Shown here: one piece after another, positions 43,992 through 56,209 of the stretch | How positions within the stretch are numbered: the first letter of the stretch is position 1 | Layout of the letters: every line of letters begins with the position of its first letter | Assembly (NCBI GenBank): GCA_963774195.1 | Contig: CAVZDY010000001.1 | Span: 2,170,001 to 2,234,000, forward strand | DNA from: Roseiarcus sp963774195 | GTDB lineage: Bacteria > Pseudomonadota > Alphaproteobacteria > Rhizobiales > Beijerinckiaceae | DNA: 64,000 nt | Direction of reading: 5' to 3' | Notes under the pieces: generated by a model | The model's database searches: none | Told to the model about the DNA's origin: nothing | What the model saw: only the letters and a program-made list of their open reading frames with translations | Program-made: the position numbers and the translations under genes

Positions 43992-44810
43992 ATGAACGAA
44001 GCCGCTCGACAGATCGAAGCGCCGACCCGTTTGACGACCCGCGCCCTCATCGTCGGCGAGCGGATCGACACCGCGGGGCTCGAGCGTCCCGACATGATCT
44101 CCTCGCTGCCGCTCGCCTTTCGGGTGGGGCCGACGGGGATGGTCGCCCTCTTTCGCTTCGGCGTCGCGGTGATGATGGGCCTCTCGCCGCTCGAGGAGGA
44201 GGACACCCTCGCCAAGCTTCGCTCGCGCATCAGCGGCACCCGCGCGCGCGGCGACGATGAAACGGCGGTGTTCGAAATCGCGCCCGAGGGCGAGGCGTCG
44301 GCCGAGACGACGGGGCCGATCCGCATCAAGGATTTCTCGGCGCCGCGGTTTCTCGTCATCGCCGACGCGCTCGCCAAGACGGTGGCGTTGACCCGCGACG
44401 AGCGCGAGGTCAATGCGGTGTTCGACGTTATCGAGCCGTTCGCCTTCCAACTCGCCAAAACCGGCAAGCCACCGTTCAGGCGCCGGGCAATGCTGCGGCT
44501 CATCGGCCAGGCGCTGCTCGCCCAGCATCGCGTTTCAGGCCGCGTCGCGGTGGAGGAGAAGCCCGACGTCCTGTGGGATCGTCCCGATCTCGAGCGGCTC
44601 TATGCGCGCCTCGAAGACGAGTACGAACTGAAAGAACGCGCCGGCGCGCTCAAGCGCAAGCTCGACGTGGTCGTCGAGACCGCCCACGCGCTGACGGAAA
44701 TCATCGACGCCGACCGCGCGACGCGCCTCGAGGCGACGATCGTCGTCCTCATTGTCGCCGAACTCATCGCAGCAGTGATCCAGATCTATCTCGCCTCGCA
44801 TGGCGGCTGA
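43992..44810 (+). CDS. RMD1/YagE (DUF155) family protein
   Basis: 272 residues. LPLAFRVGPTGMVALFRFG and DVLWDRPDLERLYARLEDEY with ELKERAGALKRKLDVVVETA are family features; one C-terminal membrane segment (IVVLIVAELIAAVIQIYLAS). Homologues of yeast Rmd1 and human RMND1; the bacterial function is not established. Confidence 0.8.
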   Translation: MNEAARQIEAPTRLTTRALIVGERIDTAGLERPDMISSLPLAFRVGPTGMVALFRFGVAVMMGLSPLEEEDTLAKLRSRISGTRARGDDETAVFEIAPEGEASAETTGPIRIKDFSAPRFLVIADALAKTVALTRDEREVNAVFDVIEPFAFQLAKTGKPPFRRRAMLRLIGQALLAQHRVSGRVAVEEKPDVLWDRPDLERLYARLEDEYELKERAGALKRKLDVVVETAHALTEIIDADRATRLEATIVVLIVAELIAAVIQIYLASHGG

Positions 44811-44990
44811 GCGGCGTTCGGCCCGCTCGAGAACCAAATCGCTTCCCGGTTGTTTGTTGATTGTGGCCGAGTCTTTCGGTGGCGAGCCGAACGATTTTGC
44901 GATTCTGTCGTCGGTCGACCGGCCGCGTAGCCGGCGGCGTCATGATGATCGCAGAACTGCCCTCGTCGAGGGCGTCTGGCGGAGGAAATC

Positions 44991-46331
44991 ATGGCGAGCG
45001 CCGTCGCTTCCGGAGCCGACCCTCGTCGAAGTTCGCGTCCTGAGGCGGCGGCGGATCCGAGAGCGCTGAGCGCCGGCTTTCGCCCACATTGGCTCGACGC
45101 GCTGAATTTTCTGCTGGCCGACGTGCGCGGGGCGCTGGGTCCTTATCTCAACGTCTTCCTCGTCACGCAGCAGCATTGGAGCCAATCCGAAGTCGGGTTG
45201 ATGACGACGGTCAGCGGGTTTGTCGGGCTCGCGGCGCAGACGCCGGCCGGCGCCGCCATCGACGCGACCAACGCCAAGCGCGCGGTGATCGTCATCTCCC
45301 TCGGCGGCCTCGCAATCGGCGCGATCGCCATCTTCGCGCTGCCGACCTTCTGGCCGGTGCTCATCGCCAATTCGGCGCTTGCCGTCGTCGGCGACGTCTT
45401 CGGCCCCGCCGTGGCGGCTCTGACGCTCGGCCTCTACCTACGAAATCAACTGTCGCGCCGCATGGGAAGGAACGCGGCGTTCGACCATGCCGGCAACGTT
45501 GGGATTGCGGCGGTCGCCGCCGCGGTCGGCTGGGGGTTCGGACAGCGCGGGGTGTTCCTGCTCGTCCCGATCTTCGCCGCGCTGGCGTGCGTCGCGACGC
45601 TCGCGATCCCGGACGCGGCGATCGATCACGAACGGGCCCGCGGCTCTTGCGAAGACGATGGCCCGAGCGGTGAAAGCTGGGCGCAGGTCCTTTCGAACAA
45701 GCCGCTGGTCGCCTTCGGCGCCAGTCTGATGCTGTTCCATTTCGCCAACGCGCCGCTCCTGCCGCTGGTCGGCCAGAAGCTCGCGCAGAGCCATCCGTCC
45801 TGGGCGACGGCCTTGATGTCGTCCTGCATCGTCGCGGCGCAACTCGTCATGCTGCCGATTGCCCTCATCGTCGGCAGGAAGGCCGAGGATTGGGGACGTA
45901 GGCCGATCCTGCTGGCGGGCTTCATCATCCTGCCGATCCGCGCGCTGCTCTACACAATGTCTGACGCGGCTCCGTGGCTGGTCGGCGTCCAACTGTTGGA
46001 TGGCGTCGGCGCCGGCATTTTGAGCGTGCTGACGCCGCTCGTCGTCGCGGACCTCACGCGCGGAGCAGGGCGCTACAACTTCGCGCTCGGCGCCGTCACC
46101 ACCGCGCAGGGGATCGGCGCTTCGCTCAGCGGCCTTGCCGCCGGCGTCATCGTCGACGCGATGGGCTACTCGGCCGCGTTCGTGGAGTGCGCAATCAGCG
46201 CGGCGGTGGCGCTGGCGGTTCTCGCCGTCTTCGTGCCGGAGAGCCGGGGCGCGCCGGCGGCGCCGCAAAAGGATGTCGAAGCGAGCGCCGCCGGCAAAAA
46301 ATCGGCATCGCTATTTCACCGAGCGCGCTAA
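44991..46331 (+). CDS. MFS transporter
   Basis: 446 residues, twelve membrane segments. Loop motif GAAIDATNAKRAVIVISLGG and a central loop with GRKAEDWGRRPILLAGFI (second conserved motif). Substrate unknown. Followed 48 bp later by the BenE-like gene in the same direction. Confidence 0.85.
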   Translation: MASAVASGADPRRSSRPEAAADPRALSAGFRPHWLDALNFLLADVRGALGPYLNVFLVTQQHWSQSEVGLMTTVSGFVGLAAQTPAGAAIDATNAKRAVIVISLGGLAIGAIAIFALPTFWPVLIANSALAVVGDVFGPAVAALTLGLYLRNQLSRRMGRNAAFDHAGNVGIAAVAAAVGWGFGQRGVFLLVPIFAALACVATLAIPDAAIDHERARGSCEDDGPSGESWAQVLSNKPLVAFGASLMLFHFANAPLLPLVGQKLAQSHPSWATALMSSCIVAAQLVMLPIALIVGRKAEDWGRRPILLAGFIILPIRALLYTMSDAAPWLVGVQLLDGVGAGILSVLTPLVVADLTRGAGRYNFALGAVTTAQGIGASLSGLAAGVIVDAMGYSAAFVECAISAAVALAVLAVFVPESRGAPAAPQKDVEASAAGKKSASLFHRAR

Positions 46332-46379
46332 GGTCTCGCGCGACACGCGATTCTCCTTCCCCGGGCCAAGACCGATTTC

Positions 46380-47564
46380 ATGAGCAAGAGCAGCTTTCTC
46401 CAACCCTTCACGGCAGGGCTCGTGACCGCTTTTGTCGGCTTCGCCAGCACCTTCGCAGTGATCCTCAAGGGCCTCGGCGCCGTCGGCGCGACCGACGCTG
46501 AGGCGGCCTCGGGCCTGATGGCGCTGTCGATCGGGATGGGACTGGCGGGCCTCTGCCTCTGCCTGTGGCACCGCATGCCGGTGTCGGCGGCCTGGTCGAC
46601 GCCGGGCGCCGCCTTGCTCGCCGCGACGGGAGCGACGGCGGGCGGATTTCCCGAGGCGGTCGGGGCCTTTCTCGTCGTCGGCGTCCTGATCACCGCGGCG
46701 GGCCTCATCAAGCCGTTCGGCCGCCTCGTCGCCGCCATTCCCTCGGCGCTCGCCAACGCCATGCTCGCCGGCATCTTGTTCGGCCTCTGCCTTGCGCCGA
46801 TCAAAGGGCTGATCGAAGCGCCGCCGCAGACGGCCGCGATCATCCTTACCTGGCTCGTCGTATCGCGCTGGAAGCGGCTCTATGCGACCCCGGCGGCGGC
46901 GATCGTCGCCGGCGTCATGATCGCCTATACCGGCCACGGAGCGGGCGTCGGCAGCGCGGATCTGATGCCGCAATGGGTGTGGACGACGCCGGCCTTCTCG
47001 CTCCATGTGATCGTGTCGCTGGCGTTGCCGCTGTTCGTCGTGACGATGGCCTCGCAGAATCTGCCGGGCATTGCGGTGCTGTCCGCTTACGGCTACCGGC
47101 CGGAGCCGGGGCCGCTGATCGCCACGACCGGCGTCTTCACGCTCCTTGCCGCGCCGTTCGGCGGCATTGCGATCAATCTCAGCGCAATCACCGCGGCGAT
47201 GTGCGCCTCCTCGGAGGCTTCGCCCGATCCGAAGAAGCGCTGGATCGCGGCGGCGACGGCGGGCGTGGCCTATATCGTGTTCGGCTTTCTGACCGGCGGC
47301 GTCACGCATTTTGTCTCCGGTTCGCCCATTCTCGTCGAGGCGGTGGCGGGTCTCGCGCTGCTGGCGGCTTTCGGCGGCGCGCTGCATAACGCGCTCGCGA
47401 ACATCTCCGAGCGCGAGGCCGCGCTGGCGACCTTCCTCGTCTCGGCCTCCGGCGTCGGCTTCTACGGGATCGGCGGCGCCTTCTGGGGGCTGCTGGCGGG
47501 CGGCGCAGTCCTGGCGCTGACGCGGGCGGGGGCGACTGGCGAAGGCGAGCGGAAGGCGGCGTGA
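46380..47564 (+). CDS. benE: BenE-family transporter
   Basis: 394 residues, about twelve membrane segments. RMPVSAAWSTPGAALLAATG, ANAMLAGILFGLCLAPIKG and FVVTMASQNLPGIAVLSAYG are characteristic of BenE benzoate/H+ symporters. No benzoate degradation genes are adjacent. The minus-strand FAD monooxygenase 1.2 kb on could act on aromatics, but a joint pathway is a guess. Confidence 0.85.
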   Translation: MSKSSFLQPFTAGLVTAFVGFASTFAVILKGLGAVGATDAEAASGLMALSIGMGLAGLCLCLWHRMPVSAAWSTPGAALLAATGATAGGFPEAVGAFLVVGVLITAAGLIKPFGRLVAAIPSALANAMLAGILFGLCLAPIKGLIEAPPQTAAIILTWLVVSRWKRLYATPAAAIVAGVMIAYTGHGAGVGSADLMPQWVWTTPAFSLHVIVSLALPLFVVTMASQNLPGIAVLSAYGYRPEPGPLIATTGVFTLLAAPFGGIAINLSAITAAMCASSEASPDPKKRWIAAATAGVAYIVFGFLTGGVTHFVSGSPILVEAVAGLALLAAFGGALHNALANISEREAALATFLVSASGVGFYGIGGAFWGLLAGGAVLALTRAGATGEGERKAA

Positions 47565-47636
47565 AATAATTGGGGTCGCCCGCCGCGGATCGCCTGACCT
47601 CAGATATACGATTTCAACGGCCAGGCAGCCCCGCAA

Positions 47637-48644
47637 TCAGTTGTTGATCAGCGGTTCGGACGACACCACGCTTGGTGCGTAGGTGCGTTTCAACGGCAGC
47701 AGCGACTTGAAGCGGGGTTCAAATCTTTCGTAGTTATTCAAAATGAGCTGCACGAGATCCGTCCCGTCGATGAGCCGCAAATTCGATTTGCCGCGTTCGA
47801 TACGGATTGCGTCCGACGAGTAATCGCCCAACGTGACGAACAGCGCGTGTTCGCTTGGCTGGATCGCACCGAGGAGCTGTTGAACGGGCGGGCCGCCGAT
47901 TGTCGACAGGACCTGCTTGCATTGGACCTTGATGATTGGGGGCTCAAAACCAAGCTCGTCTTTATGCGCGATGATATCTACGCCGCCGTCGGCTGAATAG
48001 CGGGTTACCCTAGCGTAATAGCCCATGCACCGAAGAAGTTCGGCGACAAATTGCTCGAACTGCTCTGGAGTAATGGCATTCTTCAGCCGTTTTATAACGA
48101 AATCTTCGACACTCTCTTCTGCTTGGACCGCAATTTCGACAGCGCTCGCTGCATCGACCTCTACAACTGTGAACGGCGCTCCTCTCAGGGCGGCAAGGAT
48201 CTCTTCTGCGTTGTTGGCAATCTCAAACAACGTAATTGCCGAGCCGATCTCATAAAGCGCGGATTGCGAGAATTGTGCGCGAGGAGCGTGAACCTTCCAC
48301 GCAACGCGACGCCGATGCGGATATTCAATATTCTGTGATGGCGAGAAAATATAGTCTGATTCAACAACGCCAATGTTGATCATCCGATCCGATTTCGATG
48401 GGTATGCAACGATGTCTCCAACGTCCATTTCCCTGCAGAATCTGTACAGGACGCCCGCTTTAACCGGAACCGCGCCGGGTTTATCCGACGGAAACACTTT
48501 TGCAAATGTCGCCTTGTATGTTTCGCGAGATGGGTGAAGCTTGCGTAAATCTCCCATCTCATGCCAGCCGATTGCAATGTCCTTGGCATCAGGAGACGCT
48601 TTTCCATCGTCCCACTCCATGTGGATGCCCCAGATCTTTTGCAT
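47637..48644 (-). CDS. Mrr-type restriction endonuclease
   Basis: 335 residues from MQKIWGIHMEWDDG; 48686 is an alternative start. The N-terminal part (KIWGIHMEW, MDVGDIVAYPSKSDRMINIG, VVESDYIFSP) resembles a PUA/EVE-like module that could read modified bases. The C-terminal Mrr_cat domain has GGVDIIAHKDELGF (Asp) and IIKVQCKQ (QxK), then ALFVTLGDYSSDAIRIERG. Likely a type IV restriction nuclease against modified DNA; inferred from domain order. Confidence 0.75.
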   Translation of the reverse strand: MQKIWGIHMEWDDGKASPDAKDIAIGWHEMGDLRKLHPSRETYKATFAKVFPSDKPGAVPVKAGVLYRFCREMDVGDIVAYPSKSDRMINIGVVESDYIFSPSQNIEYPHRRRVAWKVHAPRAQFSQSALYEIGSAITLFEIANNAEEILAALRGAPFTVVEVDAASAVEIAVQAEESVEDFVIKRLKNAITPEQFEQFVAELLRCMGYYARVTRYSADGGVDIIAHKDELGFEPPIIKVQCKQVLSTIGGPPVQQLLGAIQPSEHALFVTLGDYSSDAIRIERGKSNLRLIDGTDLVQLILNNYERFEPRFKSLLPLKRTYAPSVVSSEPLINN

Positions 48645-48814
48645 CGACCCCCGCAAGCTCATATCATTCGAATCGAAAATTAACATGGCCTGACACCGTG
48701 GCCAACGTTCGCTTAGGGGAAGACATGTTCCGACGTGCTTTTCGTGCGATTGAACTAAAGCGGCTCCGCCGAAGCGGTGGGGGGATCGCTCCCTCTACCC
48801 TCTGAGCTCGAGGC

Positions 48815-49996
48815 TTACCCACCGTAGAGCCAGTCGTAGCGCTGCAGCAGGCGCTTCGGCCCGAGCGTGCGCATCGCCATGTCGCGCGCCAGGGCCAGCG
48901 GGCCGCTCATGTGATAGATGCGCCCCTGCGCCTGCGCCTCGCGTTGCACCCGGGTCGCCCGGCCGACGCGGCCGTTCGAATAAGCGAACAGCGCGGCGGC
49001 GACGTTTTGCGTCTCGGCGAGGCGGCGGGCGAGCGCTTGGGCGTCCTCGATCGCCTGCGCCGCGCCCTGGGCGAGGAACGGCGCCATCGGATGGGCCGCG
49101 TCGCCGATCAGCGCGATCCGCCCCATTGCAAAGTGCGGCAGCGGCGGGCGGACGAACAGCGGCCACGCGCGCCAGTTCTTTGCGGCCCCGATCAAAGCGC
49201 GGGCATCCGGCGACCAGCCGTGGAATGCGCGATGCAAAGCCTCGACGTCGGCCGCGCCGTCCCAGGGATCGGCCTGATCGGCTCGGCCCTTGGATTCGAT
49301 CACCGCGACGAGATTGACGATCGAGCCGCCCCGCAGCGGATAATGGACGAGATGCGCCTTGGCGCCGAGGCGCAGCGTGACCTCGCGCTCGCTCCAGCGC
49401 GCCGCGACCTCACGCGAATCGACCGTCGCACGGAAGGCCATCCGGCCGATGAATTCCGGGGCGTGGACGGCGCCGAGGCCGAGCCGCTCGCGCACGAGGG
49501 AGCGAAGCCCATCGGCGCCGATGAGAACGTCGCCTCTTTCGCGCATCGTTACGGGACCGCGCTTCAGCCCGACGATAACGCCGTCGTCTTCGAGGCCGAC
49601 GCCGGCGACAGCGACGCCGAGGCGCAGCGCGATGGTCGGCTTTGCCGCTGCGGCGTCGACGAGCGTCTTTTGCAGATCGGCGCGGTGGACGACGAGATAG
49701 GGGGCGCCCCAACGTCGCTCGGCGTCATCGAGCGGCAGTCGCGCGATCTCGGCGCCGTCGCGGCCGCGAAGCAGACGGATCGCGCGCGGTTCGGTCGCCG
49801 ACGCCTTCACCGGTTCGAGCGCGCCTAAGCGCGCGAGGATGCGCGTCGCGTTGGGAGAGAGTTGCAGTCCCGCGCCAAATTCCAGCAACGCTGGCGCGCG
49901 CTCGAAAACCTCCACCGCAAAACCGCGCTGCGCCAGCGCGAGCGCGGCGGTCAAGCCGCCGATGCCGGCGCCGGCAATGAGCGCGCGGCGCGTCAC
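48815..49996 (-). CDS. FAD-dependent aromatic monooxygenase
   Basis: 393 residues. ALIAGAGIGGLTAALALAQR (FAD/Rossmann), GADGLRSLVRERLGL (DG motif) and IALIGDAAHPMAPFLAQGAA (GD motif); ends RLLQRYDWLYGG, as in salicylate hydroxylase-like and UbiH-like enzymes. Substrate unknown. Its start is four bases from the stop of the zinc-finger gene upstream, so the two are one unit. Confidence 0.85.
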   Translation of the reverse strand: MTRRALIAGAGIGGLTAALALAQRGFAVEVFERAPALLEFGAGLQLSPNATRILARLGALEPVKASATEPRAIRLLRGRDGAEIARLPLDDAERRWGAPYLVVHRADLQKTLVDAAAAKPTIALRLGVAVAGVGLEDDGVIVGLKRGPVTMRERGDVLIGADGLRSLVRERLGLGAVHAPEFIGRMAFRATVDSREVAARWSEREVTLRLGAKAHLVHYPLRGGSIVNLVAVIESKGRADQADPWDGAADVEALHRAFHGWSPDARALIGAAKNWRAWPLFVRPPLPHFAMGRIALIGDAAHPMAPFLAQGAAQAIEDAQALARRLAETQNVAAALFAYSNGRVGRATRVQREAQAQGRIYHMSGPLALARDMAMRTLGPKRLLQRYDWLYGG

Positions 49997-50000
49997 AGCC

Positions 50001-50240
50001 TCAGGCGGCCTCGTGGTATTCGCACTCAGGAGGGATCGCGTGGGAGCCGAGCGACGCCTCGTAGACGAAGCGGGTCGAGCAATACGAGCAGACCGCCTCG
50101 ACGTCGTCGCCTATGTCGATGAAGATGTGAGGGTGGTCGAACGGGGGCTTGGCGCCCATGCACATGAAGCGCTTGACCCCGATGCGGATCGTGGCGACGC
50201 CCGAATCGTTGTGGAAATGCGGAATCGCGTGATCGGCCAT
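50001..50240 (-). CDS. zinc-finger CHCC domain protein
   Basis: 79 residues from MADHAIPHFHNDSGVATIRI. CMGAKPPFDHPHIFIDIG and VCSYCSTRFVYE give the Cys-His-Cys-Cys set of the zf-CHCC family related to mitochondrial complex I subunit NDUFS6. Bacterial role unclear. Precedes the FAD monooxygenase. Confidence 0.88.
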   Translation of the reverse strand: MADHAIPHFHNDSGVATIRIGVKRFMCMGAKPPFDHPHIFIDIGDDVEAVCSYCSTRFVYEASLGSHAIPPECEYHEAA

Positions 50241-50294
50241 TACGAGCCATCCTCCTAGAGCATTCGCGCGGAGCTTAAAGCATTTTCGGCTATC

Positions 50295-50735
50295 GAAGGA
50301 TAGCCGGTTTGTCATGCATGCGGGGAGAGGGGAGGGGCGTGTCCACTGACGTCATGGCCGGGCTTGTCCCGGCCACCCACGCTGGGCCGCGGCTCCGGGC
50401 GGCTCGCCGATTGATGGCGAGAACTCAAGGCCTCGCCTGTATGTCGTAGCAGTCGACCGTGCAAGCGGAGCTGCGTGGATGGCCGGGTCGAGCCCGGCCA
50501 AGACGAGTGGGGCAACCTTTTCACTTTGGCTACTGAGGGATAGCGGGTTTGTCGCGCATGTGGGGAGAGGGAAGGGGCGTGTCCACTGCCGTCTTGGCCG
50601 GGCTTGACCCGGCCATCCACGCCGGGCCTCTGCGCCGGTCGGCTCGTGCATTGAAGTCGAGAACGCGATGCTCAGCGGATCGAACAAGCGGAGCCGCGTG
50701 GATGGCCGGGTCAAGCCCGGCCAAGACGCGACAGG
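50295..50735. repeat. tandem REP-bounded unit, two copies
   Basis: Two similar units of about 200 bp (about 50295-50515 and 50535-50735). Each starts with GTTTGTC and GGGGAGAGG, then GGCGTGTCCACTG, then a palindrome (TGGCCGGGCTTGACCCGGCC type) and its inverse at the far end (GGCCGGGTCAAGCCCGGCCA). Palindromes at about 50351-50381, 50473-50504, 50590-50621 and 50698-50728. No gene lies in 50241-50842. Confidence 0.75.
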
Positions 50736-50842
50736 GTCGGTGGACCGCGGACACAAGGACGCCGCCTGGGCGTGCCGTGTCAAAAACAAAACCGCCGCGA
50801 ACCCGAGCTCGCGGCGGCCAAATCGTTGTTCGACGGAGAAGC

Positions 50843-51241
50843 TCAGAGCTTCATTGCGCCTTTCATCTCGCGCAGCCGGTCGAGCTTCTCCTGCCAGATG
50901 CGCTTCTGCTCATCGGGCGCGTCGGCGAGGTCTTCCTCGGCGTTGCGGATTTCCTGGTCGAGATGCGCGGTGTCGACCTCGCCCTCGGGAATTGCGGTCT
51001 CGGCGAGCAGGATCAGACCGGCCGCGCTGACGTCGGCAAAGCCGCCGCGCACGAAGATCCGGACCTGCTTGCCGGCCGCTTCCTCGAAGGCGACGACGCC
51101 CGGCCGCAGCGCGGCGACCGCCGGCGCGTGGTCCTTGAGGACGACGAAGTCGCCCTCGCTGCCCGGCACGAGCACCGACTCGGCGGGGCCGCTGTAAACG
51201 AGCTTATCCGGCGAGACGAGTTCGAAGTGAAAGCTGGCCAT
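50843..51241 (-). CDS. atpC: ATP synthase F1 epsilon subunit
   Basis: 132 residues. FHFELVSPDKLVYSGPAESV and VPGSEGDFVVLKDHAPAVAA match the epsilon beta-sandwich; the short helical C-terminus ends KLDRLREMKGAMKL. Last gene of the atpHAGDC operon. Confidence 0.95.
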   Translation of the reverse strand: MASFHFELVSPDKLVYSGPAESVLVPGSEGDFVVLKDHAPAVAALRPGVVAFEEAAGKQVRIFVRGGFADVSAAGLILLAETAIPEGEVDTAHLDQEIRNAEEDLADAPDEQKRIWQEKLDRLREMKGAMKL

Positions 51242-51265
51242 GGGGTCGCCCTTTCAGCGCGGCGA

Positions 51266-52702
<1,437 letters not shown>

Positions 52703-52754
52703 TTGTTGACGTCCTCGCTTCAATTCCTGAAGACCGCTCGCGCGATCGGTTGGG

Positions 52755-53624
52755 TCAGAGCGCCTCGGCGCCCGAGATAATCTCGATCAGTTCCTTGGTG
52801 ATCATCGCCTGCCGGGTGCGGTTGTAGCGAAGCGTATACTTCTTCACCATCTCGCCGGCGTTGCGCGTCGCATTGTCCATCGCGCTCATCTGCGCGCCGA
52901 AGAACGACGCCACGTTTTCGAGCAGCGCGCGGTAGATGCGCACCGTCACCGCCTGCGGCAGCAACTGGGTGAGAATCTCGGCTTCGTCGGGCTCGTAGTC
53001 GTAGACCGGCGCAAGCTCGTCCTTCGGGCCGAGCTCCGGCGGGATCAACTGCTGCGCGGTCGGGATCTGCGAGATCACCGACTTGAACTTCGAGTAGAAG
53101 AGGGTGCAGACATCGAATTCGCCCGCTTCGAAGAGCTCGATCACCTTCTTAGAGATCGGCGAGGCGGTGTCGTACGTGATCGTGCGCACGCTGCGCAGGT
53201 CGATCAGCTCGAGGATCGCGGCCTCATGGGTGCGGCGAAGCTGATCGTAGCCCTTCTTGCCGACGCAGAGGATCTTGACGGTCTTGCCCGCCCGGGTCAG
53301 CGCGTTGGCGCGGTCGCGCGCGAGGCGGACGATCGAAGTGTTGAAGGCGCCGCAAAGGCCGCGCTCGCCGGTGCAGACGACGAGAAGATGCGTCTGCTCC
53401 GATCCGTTGCCGCTGAGCAGCCGCGGGGCCTCGGAGCCGGCGGCGACGCCGCCGGCGAGATTGGCGAGCACCGTCTCCACGCGCTCGGCGTAGGGACGCG
53501 CCGCCTCGACCGCCGCCTGCGCGCGGCGCAGCTTGGACACGGCGACCATCTGCATGGCCTTGGTGATCTTCTGCGTCGATTTGACGGAGGTGATCCGGTT
53601 TCTCAGGTCCTTTAAGGACGGCAT
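52755..53624 (-). CDS. atpG: ATP synthase F1 gamma subunit
   Basis: 289 residues. MPSLKDLRNRITSVKSTQKI and TKAMQMVAVSKLRRAQ form the N-terminal rotor helix; the C-terminal helix ends MITKELIEIISGAEAL. Central stalk of the enzyme. Confidence 0.97.
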   Translation of the reverse strand: MPSLKDLRNRITSVKSTQKITKAMQMVAVSKLRRAQAAVEAARPYAERVETVLANLAGGVAAGSEAPRLLSGNGSEQTHLLVVCTGERGLCGAFNTSIVRLARDRANALTRAGKTVKILCVGKKGYDQLRRTHEAAILELIDLRSVRTITYDTASPISKKVIELFEAGEFDVCTLFYSKFKSVISQIPTAQQLIPPELGPKDELAPVYDYEPDEAEILTQLLPQAVTVRIYRALLENVASFFGAQMSAMDNATRNAGEMVKKYTLRYNRTRQAMITKELIEIISGAEAL

Positions 53625-53650
53625 CGCGAGGCTCGGTTAAAGAGGCTGGA

Positions 53651-55179
<1,529 letters not shown>

Positions 55180-55180
<1 letters not shown>

Positions 55181-55743
55181 CAGCCGACCTCTTTCATGCG
55201 GGTGCGAATTGCGTTGAGTTTGGTTTTCAGCGAGCCGTCGACCATGCGCGAGCCGAGCTTGACGACGAGTCCGCCGATGATCGAGGGATCGACCTTCGTC
55301 GTGAGCTCGACCTGCTCACTGCCGGCGACCGCACGCAACGTTTGCTTGAGCGCGTCGATATTGGCGTCATTGAGCGCCTCGGCGCTCGTCACCTGGGCGC
55401 GCGTCACGCCGCGGAAGGCGTCGTTGAGCTTGCCATATTCGGCGATCATGTCGCGAATGGCGAACAGCCGTCGCTTCGCGGCGACGAGGTTGATGAAATT
55501 GGCGGCAATGCCGGAAATGGCAGCCCTGGCCAAAATCGCGCCGAGCGCCTTGCGTTGCTCGGACGAGGAAAAGACGGGACTGCGCACGAGGCGCTGCAGG
55601 TCAGGGCTTTCGGCGATCAAAGCGTCGAAAGCGGCGAGCGCGGCGGCGACGCCGTCGGTGTCGCGATTGTCCCTGGCCAAAGAGAAGAGGGCTGACGCGT
55701 AACGCCCCGCCACTCCCGATACAATCGTGTCCTGTTCGGCCAA
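55180..55743 (-). CDS. atpH: ATP synthase F1 delta subunit
   Basis: 187 residues. VSGVAGRYASALFSLARDN and the C-terminal VELTTKVDPSIIGGLVVKLG and MVDGSLKTKL match OSCP/delta. First gene of the F1 operon; F0 genes are elsewhere, as is usual in this group. Confidence 0.96.
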
Positions 55744-56209
55744 ATCCGTGCTCTTTCACAGGCTGATCGAACGAGCGCGACGCCGCCGCAGCGAAGTCGA
55801 TCTCGCGTGAATTCACTAAGTCCGTCAATACCCCGGCGTGGGGTCAAATAAAGCCCCCGACCCCAAGGCGCGGGTTGCCTAACATAGGACTTTTGACAGC
55901 GCAACCGCGGAAAGTCGCGATTCCGTCGCAATTAACTGCGGCGTTCCCGGGCGCGAAGACGGCGCTCGTGGCGGCCGGTCAAGGCGGCCTTCGAAACCGT
56001 CCTGGCCCCCTCGGCTGCGCGGGAAGGTTTCCCATTGTGCTTCTGATCAAATAGAGTTGGTTGGAATTGGCCATGGCTACAAAGTACCATCGCTTGGTGG
56101 ACGTCGAGTCGAGCCGCGCCGCGTGTGAGATTGAGTGGGAGGAGTGGTCAGATCGGGTCGTCGAGACGGGACCGTGCGTTGCTGCGCGCTCGCCGTCAGG
56201 AGGGATGGA
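55744..56209. promoter_or_regulatory. divergent region upstream of atpH
   Basis: 466 bases with no credible gene. It holds the atp operon promoter on the minus strand and the promoter of the DMT transporter on the plus strand. TTGAC-like hexamers are present on the minus strand near 55825-55850; no matching -10 was assigned. Confidence 0.3.

Noticed and set aside
48687..48814. tRNA-like fragment between the Mrr gene and the FAD monooxygenase
   Set aside because: A stretch resembling GAGCTCAGAGGGTAGAG exists on the minus strand, but no acceptor, anticodon or T arm can be folded.
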